From the NCBI RefSeq assembly GCF_008001015.1, contig NZ_CP042862.1, positions 3,410,001 through 3,474,000 of the forward strand: 64,000 nt of DNA. The letters are read 5' to 3'. Origin of the DNA: Serinicoccus profundi (GTDB taxonomy: Bacteria > Actinomycetota > Actinomycetes > Actinomycetales > Dermatophilaceae). The notes beneath the pieces are model-generated. The model was not told the DNA's origin. It did no database searches and worked only from the letters and a program-made list of their open reading frames with translations. The position numbers were made by a program, and so were the translations under genes. Shown here one piece after another: positions 45,487 through 55,800 of the stretch (positions are counted from its first letter, which is position 1; the number at the start of each line of letters is the position of its first letter).

Positions 45487-47753
45487 TCGGCGAGCACGAC
45501 CGGGGCCACCTGCTCCTCCACGAGGTCGCGCAGCGACCGCACATAGGTCGCCGACAGGTGGTTGCTGTCCCGCCAGACCACGACCTGGCCCACGATGGGG
45601 CTGCACGTGCGCCCGGGGCAGACCGCCTCGGTGAGGTCGAGCACCGGCAGGTCGGGGCGCTCCTGCGCGAGGAGCTCGTGGCCGGTGCCGGAGGCAGCCA
45701 GCCCGTCCTGCCGGTCGAAGGCGCACCGCGGGACGTCGTCCTCGTGCTCGATGAGGCAGGCCGGCACGTCGAAGGGTGCCCGCGGCACGTCCCGGATGAG
45801 CGCGGCCTGCATACCTTCCTCGGTCAGCCAGTCGATGCGCTCACCCAGTCCGGCCGCCACCTGCTCATCACCGGTCGTCCCGTAGGACGCGCTGGACAGG
45901 AGCACCACGTCGGGTGACTCCTCGACGAGCGTCCCGTCGAGGTTCTCCTGCCAGGTGGTGCACTGGCGGTAGTCCCCCGCCTGCCCGGACCGCTCCACGA
46001 CCAGCCCGCGGGCCGGGGGGCAGGACGACTTGGTCATCGCGAGCACCCGCCAGCCACGGTCCCGGCCGATGGCGTCCAACGCCGTCATCCACATCCCGGC
46101 GTGGCTGTCCCCGACGAGCGCGACGGTGATCGCGCCCTCGGGGTCCCCCGCCTCGCAGATCCGCACGCGGGTGCCGCTGAGGCCGACGAAGCAGTCCTCC
46201 GGCTCCAGGACGGGGGTGTCGTCCGGCACCTGCTCCAGCGGGACGGCCAGCTCGCCGACCTCGGCCGGGATCCGCACCACCGGTGGCGGCTCGCCGAGGG
46301 CGTCCGAGGCCCCGCTCCCCGCCGTCGCCGCCTCGACCGGGTCGCTGGGGTCCGGGGACGTCGTCTGCGGCGCCGGGTCCTCCACCCCGACCGCGAGGGT
46401 GTCCGCCCCGACCGGTGACCGCAGCTGCTCGACGACCTCCGGGGTGCGCCAGCGAGCGGTCTGCTCGGTCTCCGACGGGGGTGCCGCGAGCATGAGGACC
46501 AGACCCAGAGCCGCCCCCGCCAGCGTGCAGTTGAGCCCGAGCCGCAGCGTGCGCCGGACGACGATGCCCGGGGAGAACTGCGCCGCGAGCACCCGCCCGT
46601 GCCGACGTACCGGGTCCTCGACCAGGACGAAGGAGAGCCACGCCGGGAGGACCGACAGCGCGACGGCGAGCAGCCCCCAGACGACCGGCAGGGTGTCGGG
46701 CCCGCCGCGGCCCACGCCGGCCAGCTCCGCGGCCACGGCCACGAACGGCCAGTGCCAGAGGTAGAGGCTGTAGGACAGCCGCCCCACCCACTGCAGGATG
46801 CCCTGGCGCAGCACGACGACCGGACCCAGCGCGCCGGCCGCCGGTCCCGCCACCAGCACCAGCGCGACCCCGGTGGTCGGCAGCAGCGCCCACAGCCCGG
46901 GGAACACCGTCTCCGAGGTGATGCGGAACAGCGAGACCACGACCATCGCGACGCCCACCCAGCCGAGCAGTGCCGCCGCCCAGCGCGGCAGCCGCGGCCA
47001 GGCCCGGGCGCCCAGCGCCACGACCGCGCCGAGCATGAGCTCGTGGACCCGCGTCGGGGTGACGAAGTAGGCGGCCGGCTCCTCCAGGCTCCAGCGCCAG
47101 GACAGCACCAGCGACCCGGCGAACATCGCCAGGGTGACCGCCCAGGTCAGGACTCCGAAGACCCGGGCCCGGCCCGCGGCATACACGAGGATGAGGAGCA
47201 GGATGAGCGGCCAGAGGACGTAGAACTGCTCCTCCACGGACAACGACCAGTAGTGCTGCAACGGGCTCGGCGCCCGCTCGACGTCGAGGTAGTCCACCGA
47301 GCGCCAGGCCATCCGCCAGTTGACGACGTAGGTCGCCGACGCGAGCAGGTCGCCGCCGACCTCGGCCCAGCGACCGCGCGGCAGGAAGAGTGCGGTGAGC
47401 AGCGTGGTCCCGGCGAGAGCGGTGAGCGCGGCCGGGAGCAGCCGGCGCGCCCGACGCGCGTAGAAGCGGCCGAGGTCGATGCGTCCGCGCGAGCGTCCCT
47501 CCTCCAGGAGCAGGGACGTCATGAGGAAGCCGCTCACGACGAAGAAGACGTCGACGCCGACGAAGCCGCCGGGCAGCAGCGGGACCCCGGCGTGCCAGAG
47601 CATGACGCCCAGCACCGCGATCGCCCGCATCCCCTCGATGTCGCTGCGGAAGTCGCGGGGGACCGGCGGCACCCGCAGCGCGTGCCGGGCCGCGTGCAGC
47701 GCCCGGGCCCGGCGGCGCGTGAGCGGCTGGTCGGGTGCGGTGGTGGCGCTCAC
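45435..47753 (-). CDS. Acyltransferase 3 (OafA-like) membrane protein with complete SGNH domain
   Basis: 772 residues from GTG 47753, overlapping the Wzz-like gene stop. Acyltransferase-3 part with DIEGMRAIAVLGVMLWHAGV, GFVGVDVFFVVSGFLMTSLL and HYWSLSVEEQFYVLWPLI. An SGNH domain follows, with ALVGDSHAGMWMTALDAIG and the full WRDSNHLSATYVRSL block, so the Asp and His of DxxH are present. It is a third paralogue of the pair at 16.1-20.4 kb but keeps the catalytic residues. Likely O-acetylates a surface glycan. Confidence 0.9.
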   Translation of the reverse strand: MSATTAPDQPLTRRRARALHAARHALRVPPVPRDFRSDIEGMRAIAVLGVMLWHAGVPLLPGGFVGVDVFFVVSGFLMTSLLLEEGRSRGRIDLGRFYARRARRLLPAALTALAGTTLLTALFLPRGRWAEVGGDLLASATYVVNWRMAWRSVDYLDVERAPSPLQHYWSLSVEEQFYVLWPLILLLILVYAAGRARVFGVLTWAVTLAMFAGSLVLSWRWSLEEPAAYFVTPTRVHELMLGAVVALGARAWPRLPRWAAALLGWVGVAMVVVSLFRITSETVFPGLWALLPTTGVALVLVAGPAAGALGPVVVLRQGILQWVGRLSYSLYLWHWPFVAVAAELAGVGRGGPDTLPVVWGLLAVALSVLPAWLSFVLVEDPVRRHGRVLAAQFSPGIVVRRTLRLGLNCTLAGAALGLVLMLAAPPSETEQTARWRTPEVVEQLRSPVGADTLAVGVEDPAPQTTSPDPSDPVEAATAGSGASDALGEPPPVVRIPAEVGELAVPLEQVPDDTPVLEPEDCFVGLSGTRVRICEAGDPEGAITVALVGDSHAGMWMTALDAIGRDRGWRVLAMTKSSCPPARGLVVERSGQAGDYRQCTTWQENLDGTLVEESPDVVLLSSASYGTTGDEQVAAGLGERIDWLTEEGMQAALIRDVPRAPFDVPACLIEHEDDVPRCAFDRQDGLAASGTGHELLAQERPDLPVLDLTEAVCPGRTCSPIVGQVVVWRDSNHLSATYVRSLRDLVEEQVAPVVLADQLGETVRTGVEVGAGR

Positions 47754-48322
47754 GCGGCGCCCACCGGCTCGGGTGCGGGGTGCTCGCGCATCCAGATCCG
47801 GTGCGCCCCCTCGATGCGGACCGCGAGGGCCAGGGCTGCTGCGGCGACGACGAGCCAGGTCAGACCGCGCTCGCCCTGCGGCTCGGTCGGCACCCGCGCC
47901 GTCTCGCTCAGCCGGGTTCCGTCGTCGCGCTCCTGCACGACCAGCGCGGCGGCGGTGTCGGCGGCGACCGCGGCCAGGCGCGGGTCCGGGGCCTGTGCCT
48001 CGAGGTGGACCTGCGGGTCACGGGTGTCGTGGCGGACCTGGAGGCCGACGCTGCCCACGAGCTCGGGGTCCAGCTCGATCGCCCGCTCCGTCGCGGACCG
48101 CAGCGCCGGGTCGGTGAGCCGCACCGAGACCTGGTCGGCCGCGCGCTCGGTCGTCGCGGTGAGCGTGGCCGTGGCGAGGTAGGTCCGGGGGCGGGACAGC
48201 TCCAGGGCGCCCAGGCCGAGCACGACGAGGAGCACGAGGGTGATCCACGGCACGCCGGCGAGGACGTGGGTCCAGTGGCGCGGTGCGCTCTCGCTGTGGC
48301 GGGCCCGGCTGTGCCTACCCAC
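47750..48322 (-). CDS. Wzz/CpsC-like chain-length or co-polymerase membrane protein
   Basis: 190 residues from GTG 48322, overlapping the cca stop by 8 bp. One helix at about residues 24-41 (GVPWITLVLLVVLGLGALEL), an extracytoplasmic region of about 100 residues with TYLATATLTATTERAADQVS and AAVAADTAAALVVQERDDGT, and a second helix near residues 150-168. This two-helix topology with a beta/alpha loop is typical of Wzz-type regulators. The family match is weak, so the role is inferred from topology and the adjacent acyltransferase. Confidence 0.55.
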   Translation of the reverse strand: MGRHSRARHSESAPRHWTHVLAGVPWITLVLLVVLGLGALELSRPRTYLATATLTATTERAADQVSVRLTDPALRSATERAIELDPELVGSVGLQVRHDTRDPQVHLEAQAPDPRLAAVAADTAAALVVQERDDGTRLSETARVPTEPQGERGLTWLVVAAAALALAVRIEGAHRIWMREHPAPEPVGAA

Positions 48323-49790
48323 CGGGCGTCTCCTGCTCCGCCCACCACCTCAGCAGCTCTGCCCGGGCGCCCTGCTCCCCGAGGGGGCCCTGGTCGAGAC
48401 GGACGGAGAGGAGGTGCTGGTAGGCACGACCGAGCTGCGGGCCAGGGGGTATGCCGAGGATCTCGCCGATCTGGTGACCGTCCAGCTCGGGCCGGATGGC
48501 GCCGAGCTCCTCCTCCTCGCGGAGCCGGTCGATGCGCTCCTCGAGGTGGTCGTAGCTGGCCGAGAGGCGGGCCGCCTTGCGGCGGTTGCGCGTGGTGCAG
48601 TCCGAGCGGGTGAGCTTGTGGAGCCGGCCCAGGAGCGGGCCGGCGTCGGTGACGTAGCGGCGCACGGCCGAGTCGCTCCACTCGCCGGAGCCGTAGCCGT
48701 GGAAGCGCAGGTGGAGCTCGACCAGGCGGGTCACCGACCGGATCGTCTCCTTGTCGAAGCGCAGGGCCCGCAGGCGGGCCCGGGTCATCTTGGCGCCCAC
48801 GACCTCGTGGTGGTGGAAGCTCACCCCGCCGCCGGGCTCGAAGCGCCGGGTCGGGGGCTTGCCGATGTCGTGCAGGAGCGCGGCCAACCGCAGGACCAGG
48901 TCGGGGCCGGGCACGGTGTCCTGGCCCTGCGCGTCCGGCGCGTCCTCCAGGGCGATCGCCTGCTCCAGCACGATGAGGCTGTGCTCGTAGACGTCCTTGT
49001 GCCGGTGGTGCTCGTCGACCTCCAGCTGCAGGGCGGGGAGCTCGGGGAGCAGGTGGTCGGCCAGGCCGGTCGACACCAGGATCTCCAGGCCGGCCCGCGG
49101 GTCGGGGGCGAGCATGAGCTTGACGAGCTCGTCGCGGATCCGCTCGGCCGAGACGATGGCCAGGCGGTCGGCCATGTCCTTCATCGCCGCCACGACGTCC
49201 TCGTCGGGTGTGAAGCCGAGCTGCGCGGCGAACCGGGCGGCCCGCATCATCCGCAGCGGGTCGTCGCCGAAGGACACCTCGGGGGCGTGCGGGGTGCGGA
49301 GCCGCCGCGCCGCCAGGTCGGCCAGCCCGCCGTGCGGGTCGACGAAGGTCAGGTCCGGCAACCGCAGGGCCATCGCGTTGACCCCGAAGTCGCGCCGGAC
49401 GAGGTCCTCCTCCAACGACTCCCCGAAGGCGACGACCGGCTTGCGGGTCTCCCCGTCGTAGGCATCGGCGCGGTAGGTCGTGATCTCGAGCGTCTGGTCG
49501 CCGCGGCGGGCGCCGATGGTGCCGAAGTCGCGACCGATGTCCCACGTGGCGTCGGCCCAGCCGTGGAGCACCTGCTCGATCTCGTCCGGGGAGGCCGAGG
49601 TGGTGAAGTCGAGGTCCACCGAGGGGCGCCCGAGGAAGGCGTCACGCACGGGGCCGCCGACGAGGGCCACCTCGTGCCCCGCGGCGGTGAACAGCTCACC
49701 CACCTGGGTGAGGAGGTCCAGGGCAGGGGTCAGCTGCCGCAGCGCGCGCAGCAGCAGCGCGCCGTCGGGCGTGATCTCGGTGGCGGACAT
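48315..49790 (-). CDS. cca: CCA tRNA nucleotidyltransferase / PcnA-like polymerase with HD domain
   Basis: 491 residues. Class II nucleotidyltransferase head with LVGGPVRDAFLGRPSVDLDF (metal-binding DLD) and RRDFGVNAMALRL, neck motif DPLRMMRAARFAAQLGF, then an HD domain LAALLHDIGKPPTRRFEPGG and a C-terminal RNA-binding part. Adds CCA to tRNA 3' ends. The ATG at 49790 has no ribosome site, only a TACCCT-type -10 about 7 bp upstream, suggesting a leaderless message. The divergent cca/NUDIX pair is conserved next to the murJ-sigM region in actinobacteria. Confidence 0.93.
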   Translation of the reverse strand: MSATEITPDGALLLRALRQLTPALDLLTQVGELFTAAGHEVALVGGPVRDAFLGRPSVDLDFTTSASPDEIEQVLHGWADATWDIGRDFGTIGARRGDQTLEITTYRADAYDGETRKPVVAFGESLEEDLVRRDFGVNAMALRLPDLTFVDPHGGLADLAARRLRTPHAPEVSFGDDPLRMMRAARFAAQLGFTPDEDVVAAMKDMADRLAIVSAERIRDELVKLMLAPDPRAGLEILVSTGLADHLLPELPALQLEVDEHHRHKDVYEHSLIVLEQAIALEDAPDAQGQDTVPGPDLVLRLAALLHDIGKPPTRRFEPGGGVSFHHHEVVGAKMTRARLRALRFDKETIRSVTRLVELHLRFHGYGSGEWSDSAVRRYVTDAGPLLGRLHKLTRSDCTTRNRRKAARLSASYDHLEERIDRLREEEELGAIRPELDGHQIGEILGIPPGPQLGRAYQHLLSVRLDQGPLGEQGARAELLRWWAEQETPGG

Positions 49791-49870
49791 CGAATCTAGG
49801 GTAATCGGCCCCGCGCCCGGGCGGGTCGCCGTTCCGGTCCGGCCACCGTCCCACTCGTTACAGTGGGTGG
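49791..49870. promoter_or_regulatory. Divergent promoters of cca and the NUDIX gene, probably leaderless
   Basis: On the plus strand TACAGT (49859-49864) ends 6 bp before the NUDIX ATG. On the minus strand TACCCT ends 7 bp before the cca ATG. Both are TANNNT -10 hexamers placed so that transcription would begin at or next to the start codon, and neither gene has a Shine-Dalgarno sequence. No clear -35 boxes. Confidence 0.5.
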
Positions 49871-50356
49871 ATGACCACCACGCCTCCGCGCCAGCAGCAG
49901 GGCGCGCGACGGCTGCCGTCGGTCAACGAGACCTCCGCGGGGGGCGTGGTCATCGACGTCTACGAGGGACGGGCCCGGATCGCGATCATCGCGCGCCGCA
50001 ACCGCTCCGGTCGGGTGGAGTGGTGCCTGCCCAAGGGTCACGTCGAGCCCGGGGAGACGCTGGTGCAGACCGCCGAGCGGGAGGTGGCCGAGGAGACGGG
50101 CATCGAGGGGCGGGTCCTCATCACCCTGGGCACCATCGAGTACTGGTTCACCACCCCCTCGCACCGCATCCACAAGATGGTGCACCACTACCTCCTCGAG
50201 GCCACCGGCGGACGGCTCACCATCGACAACGACCCGGACCACGAGGCGATCGACGCCATCTGGGTGCCGCTCGAGGAGGTCCACCGCAAGCTCACCTTCC
50301 CCAACGAGCGGCGGATCGCCCGTGAGGCCTGGCTCCGACTCACCCGGAGCGCCTGA
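49871..50356 (+). CDS. NUDIX hydrolase
   Basis: 161 residues. The complete Nudix box lies at residues 56-77: GHVEPGETLVQTAEREVAEE then TG. It is preceded by the usual ETSAGGVVI strand and WCLPKGH. Such enzymes hydrolyse nucleoside diphosphate derivatives. In mycobacteria the equivalent position is held by a MutT-like protein. No Shine-Dalgarno sequence; probably translated from a leaderless message. Substrate not predictable. Confidence 0.92.
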   Translation: MTTTPPRQQQGARRLPSVNETSAGGVVIDVYEGRARIAIIARRNRSGRVEWCLPKGHVEPGETLVQTAEREVAEETGIEGRVLITLGTIEYWFTTPSHRIHKMVHHYLLEATGGRLTIDNDPDHEAIDAIWVPLEEVHRKLTFPNERRIAREAWLRLTRSA

Positions 50357-50368
50357 GGGACCACGGCG

Positions 50369-52843
50369 TTGTTCACCAGCCCCCGTCGCCCACCCAGGGC
50401 GCAGCGTCCCCGGACCCTGCCCACGACGGCTCGTGCATTCGGTCTCGCGCTCGCGCTGAGCACCCCGCTGGCGGCGCCGACGACCGCGAGCGCCGCCGAC
50501 CCGGTCACCCCGGCGACAGACGCGGCGGGCACCACCGACCCGGGCGCGGTGTCCGTCCTCCTCGACGAGGTCGACCCCGTCGTGCTCACCCCCGGGGAGG
50601 ACATCACCCTCACCGGCCGCCTGCTCAACCACGGGCCGGTCCCGCAGCGGCTCACCACGCTCACCGCCACGGTCTCCGGGCCCCCGCTGTCCTCCCGCAC
50701 CCAGGTGGCCCAGTGGGTCGACGGCGACCTCGCTCCGGGTCAGGGGCTCACCCTGGGCGACGACGCCGTCGGGCCGGTCGTGCCGGCGGGCGGGGCCGTC
50801 CCCTTCGAGATCGAGGTCCCCGCGTCGATCACCGAGGACCTCCCGGCCTCCGCCGGCGTCCTGCCCCTTCTCTTGCGCGCCGACGACGACGACGCGGCCG
50901 GGACTGACGCGGCGACCGACGCCGAGCTGCGCGCGACCCTGTCCAGCGGTGGTCTCGTGGACGTCGAGCAGCCGCTCGACGTCTCGTGGGTCGTGCCGCT
51001 CACCCTGCCCGCCGACCCGGCGCTGACCAGCCCGCTGGACGAGCAGCACGACCCGGCCTGGGCCGCCGCCATCGGGCCGGAGTCCGCGGTGACCGGCTGG
51101 TTGGAGGACCTCGACGTCCCGGGGGTGACCTACGTCGTGGACCCGGCCACGGTCCTCGCCCACCAGCCGTCCCCCGGGATCGCCACCCCTCGTGAGGATG
51201 CGCCCGAGGAGGTCCCGGAGGAGGCACCCGAGCCCACGGACCCCCTCCCCACTCCGGACGGCGCGACCACGCAGGCTCCGACACCCGGGGACACCGACGG
51301 CAGCGGCAGCACCGACTCACCGTCCGAGGACACCGTGCCCGCGCCCGTCCCGGACGGTGCCGTCGCCACCGAGGAACCAGGGCCCACCCCCTCACCGACC
51401 GACCCGCCCGAGGCCGACGACGCGGACGTCGCCGCGTCCGTCGCGACGCTGGCCACGACCTTGGCGGGCCTGCCGGACGACCAGCTGTGGTGGCTGCCCG
51501 AGCACGACCCCGACCTCACCGTCATACACCGGCTGGGCCCGCCGACCGACGTGGTGAGCGACGTGCTGGCCCCCGTCACCGAGGACGACGGCCAGTTCGT
51601 CCTCGGCACCGGTCGGCACGACGTGGCCTGGCCGGTCGGGGCCGCTCCCGACGCCGACACCCTCACGGGGATGGCGGGGATGGTGCGCGGGTCGGCCGAC
51701 GGCGCCGACCTCGGCGTCGTCGTCCTCCCCCGGGAGAGCTTCACTGCGGACAGCGCCGCGTTGCCGCGGCGGGGGGCCGCGCCGCTGCGCCGGTCCGACG
51801 GCGTCCTCGCGCTCGGTGCCGACTCGTGGACGAGCGCCCTGGTGGCGCGCAGCCAGGAGGAGGCCGAGGACCACGGCGCCGGGGCGGCGGCGCAGCGGTT
51901 GCTCGCGCACACCCTCGCGACGTATCTGGAGGACCCCACCCAGAGCCGGGAGCTCGTCATAGCGCCCCCTCGGCGCACGCCGGCCAGCGCCGAGGTCCTC
52001 AAGCAGGTGAGCGACGGGTGGCGCGAGGCCCCGTGGCTGCGGTCGGTGACCGCGCAGGAGCTCCTCGACCGGGCCGAGGACTCGCAGCAGATCGCCCTGA
52101 CCGGGGTCGGACCCCAGGAGAGCGTGCTCGGGGACCTCGTCTCCGTCCTGCGACCCGGTGACAGCCCGGTCGATCCCGAGCGCGCCGAGGTCCTGGCCGC
52201 CACCGACGACCACCTGGAGGACCTGGAGGAGGTGCTGCGGGACACCACGGCCCTGGAGTCGTGGCGTCCGCTGCTCAGCACCCTGTGGTCCACCAGCTGG
52301 CGGGGGCAGGAGAACGCCTGGTCGCTCGTGCGCGCGGAGGTCCGCGACGACGTCGAGACGGCGCGGCAGGGGATCAGGGTGACCCCGAGCGTCGTCAACT
52401 TTCTCACCGACCAGGGGGAGATCGACATCACCGTCGTCAACGACCTCGGCGTCGCCATCGACGAGGTCGTGCTCGAGGTGGTCGCCTCCAACGGGCGCCT
52501 GCAGGTCATCCGGCAACCCGGACCGGTGAGCGTCGGAGCGGACAGCCGCGCCTCCGTCTCCTTCGAGGCACGGTCCATCACCCGGGGCCAGACGACCCTC
52601 ACCGCCCAGCTCAGCACGCCCTCCGGCACCACCCTCGGTGAGCCGGTGCCCATCGACGTGCGGGTCCAGCCCACCGGCGTCTGGGTCTACTGGGTCCTCG
52701 GCGGCATCGCCGGCCTGGTCCTCGTGCTGGGGCTCGCCCGCGCGCTGCGCAGCTCGCCGACGCCCCGCGCCCCCTCCACCCCCGACCCGACTCCCCGACA
52801 GGGACCCGCGGACGAGGCCACCGACCACGAAGGAGAGCCGTGA
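50369..52843 (+). CDS. Secreted, membrane-anchored DUF6049-type protein upstream of murJ
   Basis: 824 residues from a TTG at 50369 with AGGGA 8 bp upstream. A signal peptide (FGLALALSTPLAAPTTASA, then ADP) leads to a large extracytoplasmic region: a beta-rich domain, a Pro/Thr/Asp-rich linker at about 265-340, and an Ig-like domain near residues 670-770. A C-terminal helix WVYWVLGGIAGLVLVLGLAR precedes a short cytoplasmic tail. Its position before murJ-pseudokinase matches the Rv3909 family. A role in envelope assembly with MurJ is likely but unproven. Stop overlaps murJ. Confidence 0.8.
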   Translation: MFTSPRRPPRAQRPRTLPTTARAFGLALALSTPLAAPTTASAADPVTPATDAAGTTDPGAVSVLLDEVDPVVLTPGEDITLTGRLLNHGPVPQRLTTLTATVSGPPLSSRTQVAQWVDGDLAPGQGLTLGDDAVGPVVPAGGAVPFEIEVPASITEDLPASAGVLPLLLRADDDDAAGTDAATDAELRATLSSGGLVDVEQPLDVSWVVPLTLPADPALTSPLDEQHDPAWAAAIGPESAVTGWLEDLDVPGVTYVVDPATVLAHQPSPGIATPREDAPEEVPEEAPEPTDPLPTPDGATTQAPTPGDTDGSGSTDSPSEDTVPAPVPDGAVATEEPGPTPSPTDPPEADDADVAASVATLATTLAGLPDDQLWWLPEHDPDLTVIHRLGPPTDVVSDVLAPVTEDDGQFVLGTGRHDVAWPVGAAPDADTLTGMAGMVRGSADGADLGVVVLPRESFTADSAALPRRGAAPLRRSDGVLALGADSWTSALVARSQEEAEDHGAGAAAQRLLAHTLATYLEDPTQSRELVIAPPRRTPASAEVLKQVSDGWREAPWLRSVTAQELLDRAEDSQQIALTGVGPQESVLGDLVSVLRPGDSPVDPERAEVLAATDDHLEDLEEVLRDTTALESWRPLLSTLWSTSWRGQENAWSLVRAEVRDDVETARQGIRVTPSVVNFLTDQGEIDITVVNDLGVAIDEVVLEVVASNGRLQVIRQPGPVSVGADSRASVSFEARSITRGQTTLTAQLSTPSGTTLGEPVPIDVRVQPTGVWVYWVLGGIAGLVLVLGLARALRSSPTPRAPSTPDPTPRQGPADEATDHEGEP

Positions 52844-55800
52844 GCGGCAGCAGCACCGGGTCCAGCTCGAGCCTGGCCCGATCCAGCGCCATCATGGCCG
52901 GCGGCACCCTCGCCTCCCGTCTCCTCGGGATGGCGCGGATGGCCCTGCTCGGGATCGCGATCGGCGTCCTCACCCCGGCCGGCAGCGTCTGGGACACCGC
53001 CAACACCATCCCCAACACCATCTACCTCCTGCTGGCGGCGGGCGTCTTCAACGTCCTGCTGCTGCCCCAGCTGACCCGGGCCATGACCCGCGGCCGGGAG
53101 GGCCAGGAGTACAGCGACCGGCTCATCACCCTCTCGGTCGCCATCCTGGCGCTGGGCACCGTCGTCTTCACCGCGGCAGCCCCACTGGTGACCAAGGTGT
53201 ATGCCCTCTCCTGGGCCTGGGACGACCCCAAGCTGCAGCTGGCGGTCGTCTTCGCCTACCTGTGCATCCCGCAGATGCTCTTCTACGGGTTGCACACGGT
53301 CATGGGGCAGATCCTGGCCGCGCACCACCGGTTCGCGGCGTTCACCTGGAGCCCGGCGCTGGCCAACATCATCGCCATCGTCGGGATCGTCGTCTTCATG
53401 CGCCGCTACCCCGACGCGGGGACGATCGGGCTGCAGGACTGGACCCCCGGGATGATCGGGCTGCTGGCCGGCTCCGCGACGCTCGGCATCGTGGTGCAGG
53501 CGCTGGTGCTGCTGCCCGCGGTCCGGGCCACCGGTTTCCGCTGGCGCCCGCGGTGGGGCCTGCGCGGGGTCGGCCTCGGAACGGCTGGGGTCATGGCCGG
53601 GTGGGCGCTGGCCGACATGGCCCTCTCCCAGGGCGGGATGCTCGTCGTCACCAACCTCCTCAGCGACGTCATCGACGAGGTCCCCGACGCGCCGGGCAAG
53701 ATCACCTACACCTACGCCTTCTCCCTCTTCGTCCTGCCGCACTCGCTCATCGCCCTGTCGCTGCTCACCGCCATCTACCCGGTCCTGTCCAAGGACGCGG
53801 CCAGGGACGACCTCGACGCCATGGCCGAGCACACGTCGCGGGGCCTGCGGCTGCTCGGCGCGGCCATGGTGCCGATCGCCCTGGGGATGGTGCTGCTCGC
53901 CCCGCTGCTCGTGCGGGTCGTCTACTTCGGCAGCACGCCGGCCGAGCACGCCGCCGTCGCGGCGATCGTCATCGCCATGGTCGTCGGCCTCGTGCCCTAC
54001 GGCGTCTACCTCCTCTGCTCGCGCGTCTTCTACTCCTTCGAGGACGCGCGCACCCCCTTCCTCTTCCAGATGAGCATCACCTCGGTCCTGCTCACCGTGT
54101 GCCTCGTGGCCGCCTTCGCCCCGCCCGGCCGGGTCGCGATCCTGCTGGGGCTGGGGCAGGCGCTGGGCCAGACGACCGCGGCCATCCTCGGTCTGTGGGC
54201 TGCACGGCGCCGCCTGCCGGCCCTGGGGCTGCGGGCGACCGGTGGGACCTACCTGCGGGCCGCGGGTGCCGCCGTCGTGGCGCTGCTGCCCACCTGGCTC
54301 GTCGTGCGGCTGCTCGACCGGGGCGCCCCCGTCGACGCCACGTCCATGGACCCCCAGGGGGTCGACGCCTTCGTCAGCGCGGCCCTCACCCTGGGAAGCG
54401 CGGGCCTCGTCTACCTCCTCGTGTATGCCGTGCTCGCGCACCGCCTCGGGGTACGCGAGGTCGGCGAGGTCGCCGCCCCCCTGCTGCGGCGCATACCCGG
54501 CCTCCGGCGCTTCGCCCCGACCACACCGGCCGGCCCCGGCACCACCGGCACCGACCCGCTGCGGGCGGACCTCACCGCCGCGGCTGACGACGCGTCCTCG
54601 CTGGCGGGGCTGGACGAGGCGGCGCACGACACGGCGCGCGGGCACGGCGCGGCGACGGCGGCCCGGGCGGCCGATGACGGCACACTAGGGTGGGACGACC
54701 GTCGCTCCCACCCCGGACCCCCCCGAAAGGACACCAGCATGGATCGGCTCGAGGTCGGCACCCGACTGGGTGACCGCTACGTCCTCGACGAGCTGCTGGC
54801 CGAGCGGGAGGGCGGCGGGCTGGAGTACTGGTCGGCCAAGGACAGCACGCTGGGCCGCCTCGTCGCGGTGACCGTGCTGCCCTCCGAGGGTCCCGCTGCC
54901 GCGGTCGCGGAGGCCGTGCTCGACGGCGCGCGTCGCGTCGCCTCCGTCGATGACCCGCGCCTCGTGCGCGTCCTCGACGTGGGCGAGCAGGACGGCCTGT
55001 GCTGGATCATCGAGGAGGGCCTGTCGGAGGCGGAGTCCCTGGCCTCCCTGGTCGAGGAGCACCCGCTGCCCGCGGAGGAGGCCAGGCGCATCGTCGGCGA
55101 GAGCGCCTCGGCCCTGGAGTCCGCCCGCCGCCGCGGTCTGCACCACCTCTACCTCAACCCTCACTCGGTGCTGCGCACGAGCGACGGCACCGTCAAGGTG
55201 TCGGGCGTCGGCGTCGCCTCGGCGCTGGAGGGCACTGACGACGTCACGGCCGACGAGGCCTCCCTCATCGACTCCGCCGACCTCATCTCGCTGCTCTACA
55301 CCGCCCTCACCGGGCGGTGGCCGGGCGAGGACCTCGCCGGAGTGCGGCCGGCCCGCCGACTGGCCGACGGCACGTTGCCGGCACCGTCCGAGCTCGTCTC
55401 CGGGGTGCCGGGCGACCTCGACGCCCTGTGCCGACTGGCGCACGGGTCGGAGGCGGACCTGCACGCCGCACCGCACACCCCGGGGGAGCTCGTGCGTCAG
55501 CTGGCCCCGTGGTCGGCCGACATGGTGCGCGGCACGCCGCCGGGCGAGCTGTCCCCTCCCTCCTCCCGGCCCGACGGCGTCCGCGCCGAGGAGTCGCTGC
55601 GAGGCGGCGCAGGAGCCGCGGCCGCTGCCGCGGCAGTCGGCTCCGGTCAGGGCGAGCAGGGCCAGGCCTCCCCCTCGGACCCCACCGACGAGGTCCCCCG
55701 CCCCTACTACCGCACCGAGGCCTCGACCGCCGCCGGAGCGGCGACGACCGCGGCCGTCCCGCCGGCCCGCGCCGACGACACCATGGGCGGGCTGCTGCGC

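Noticed and set aside
52687-54645. 652-codon minus-strand open frame opposite murJ
   Set aside because: Gly/Asp/His/Gln-rich shadow translation; MurJ on the plus strand has clear helices and motifs.
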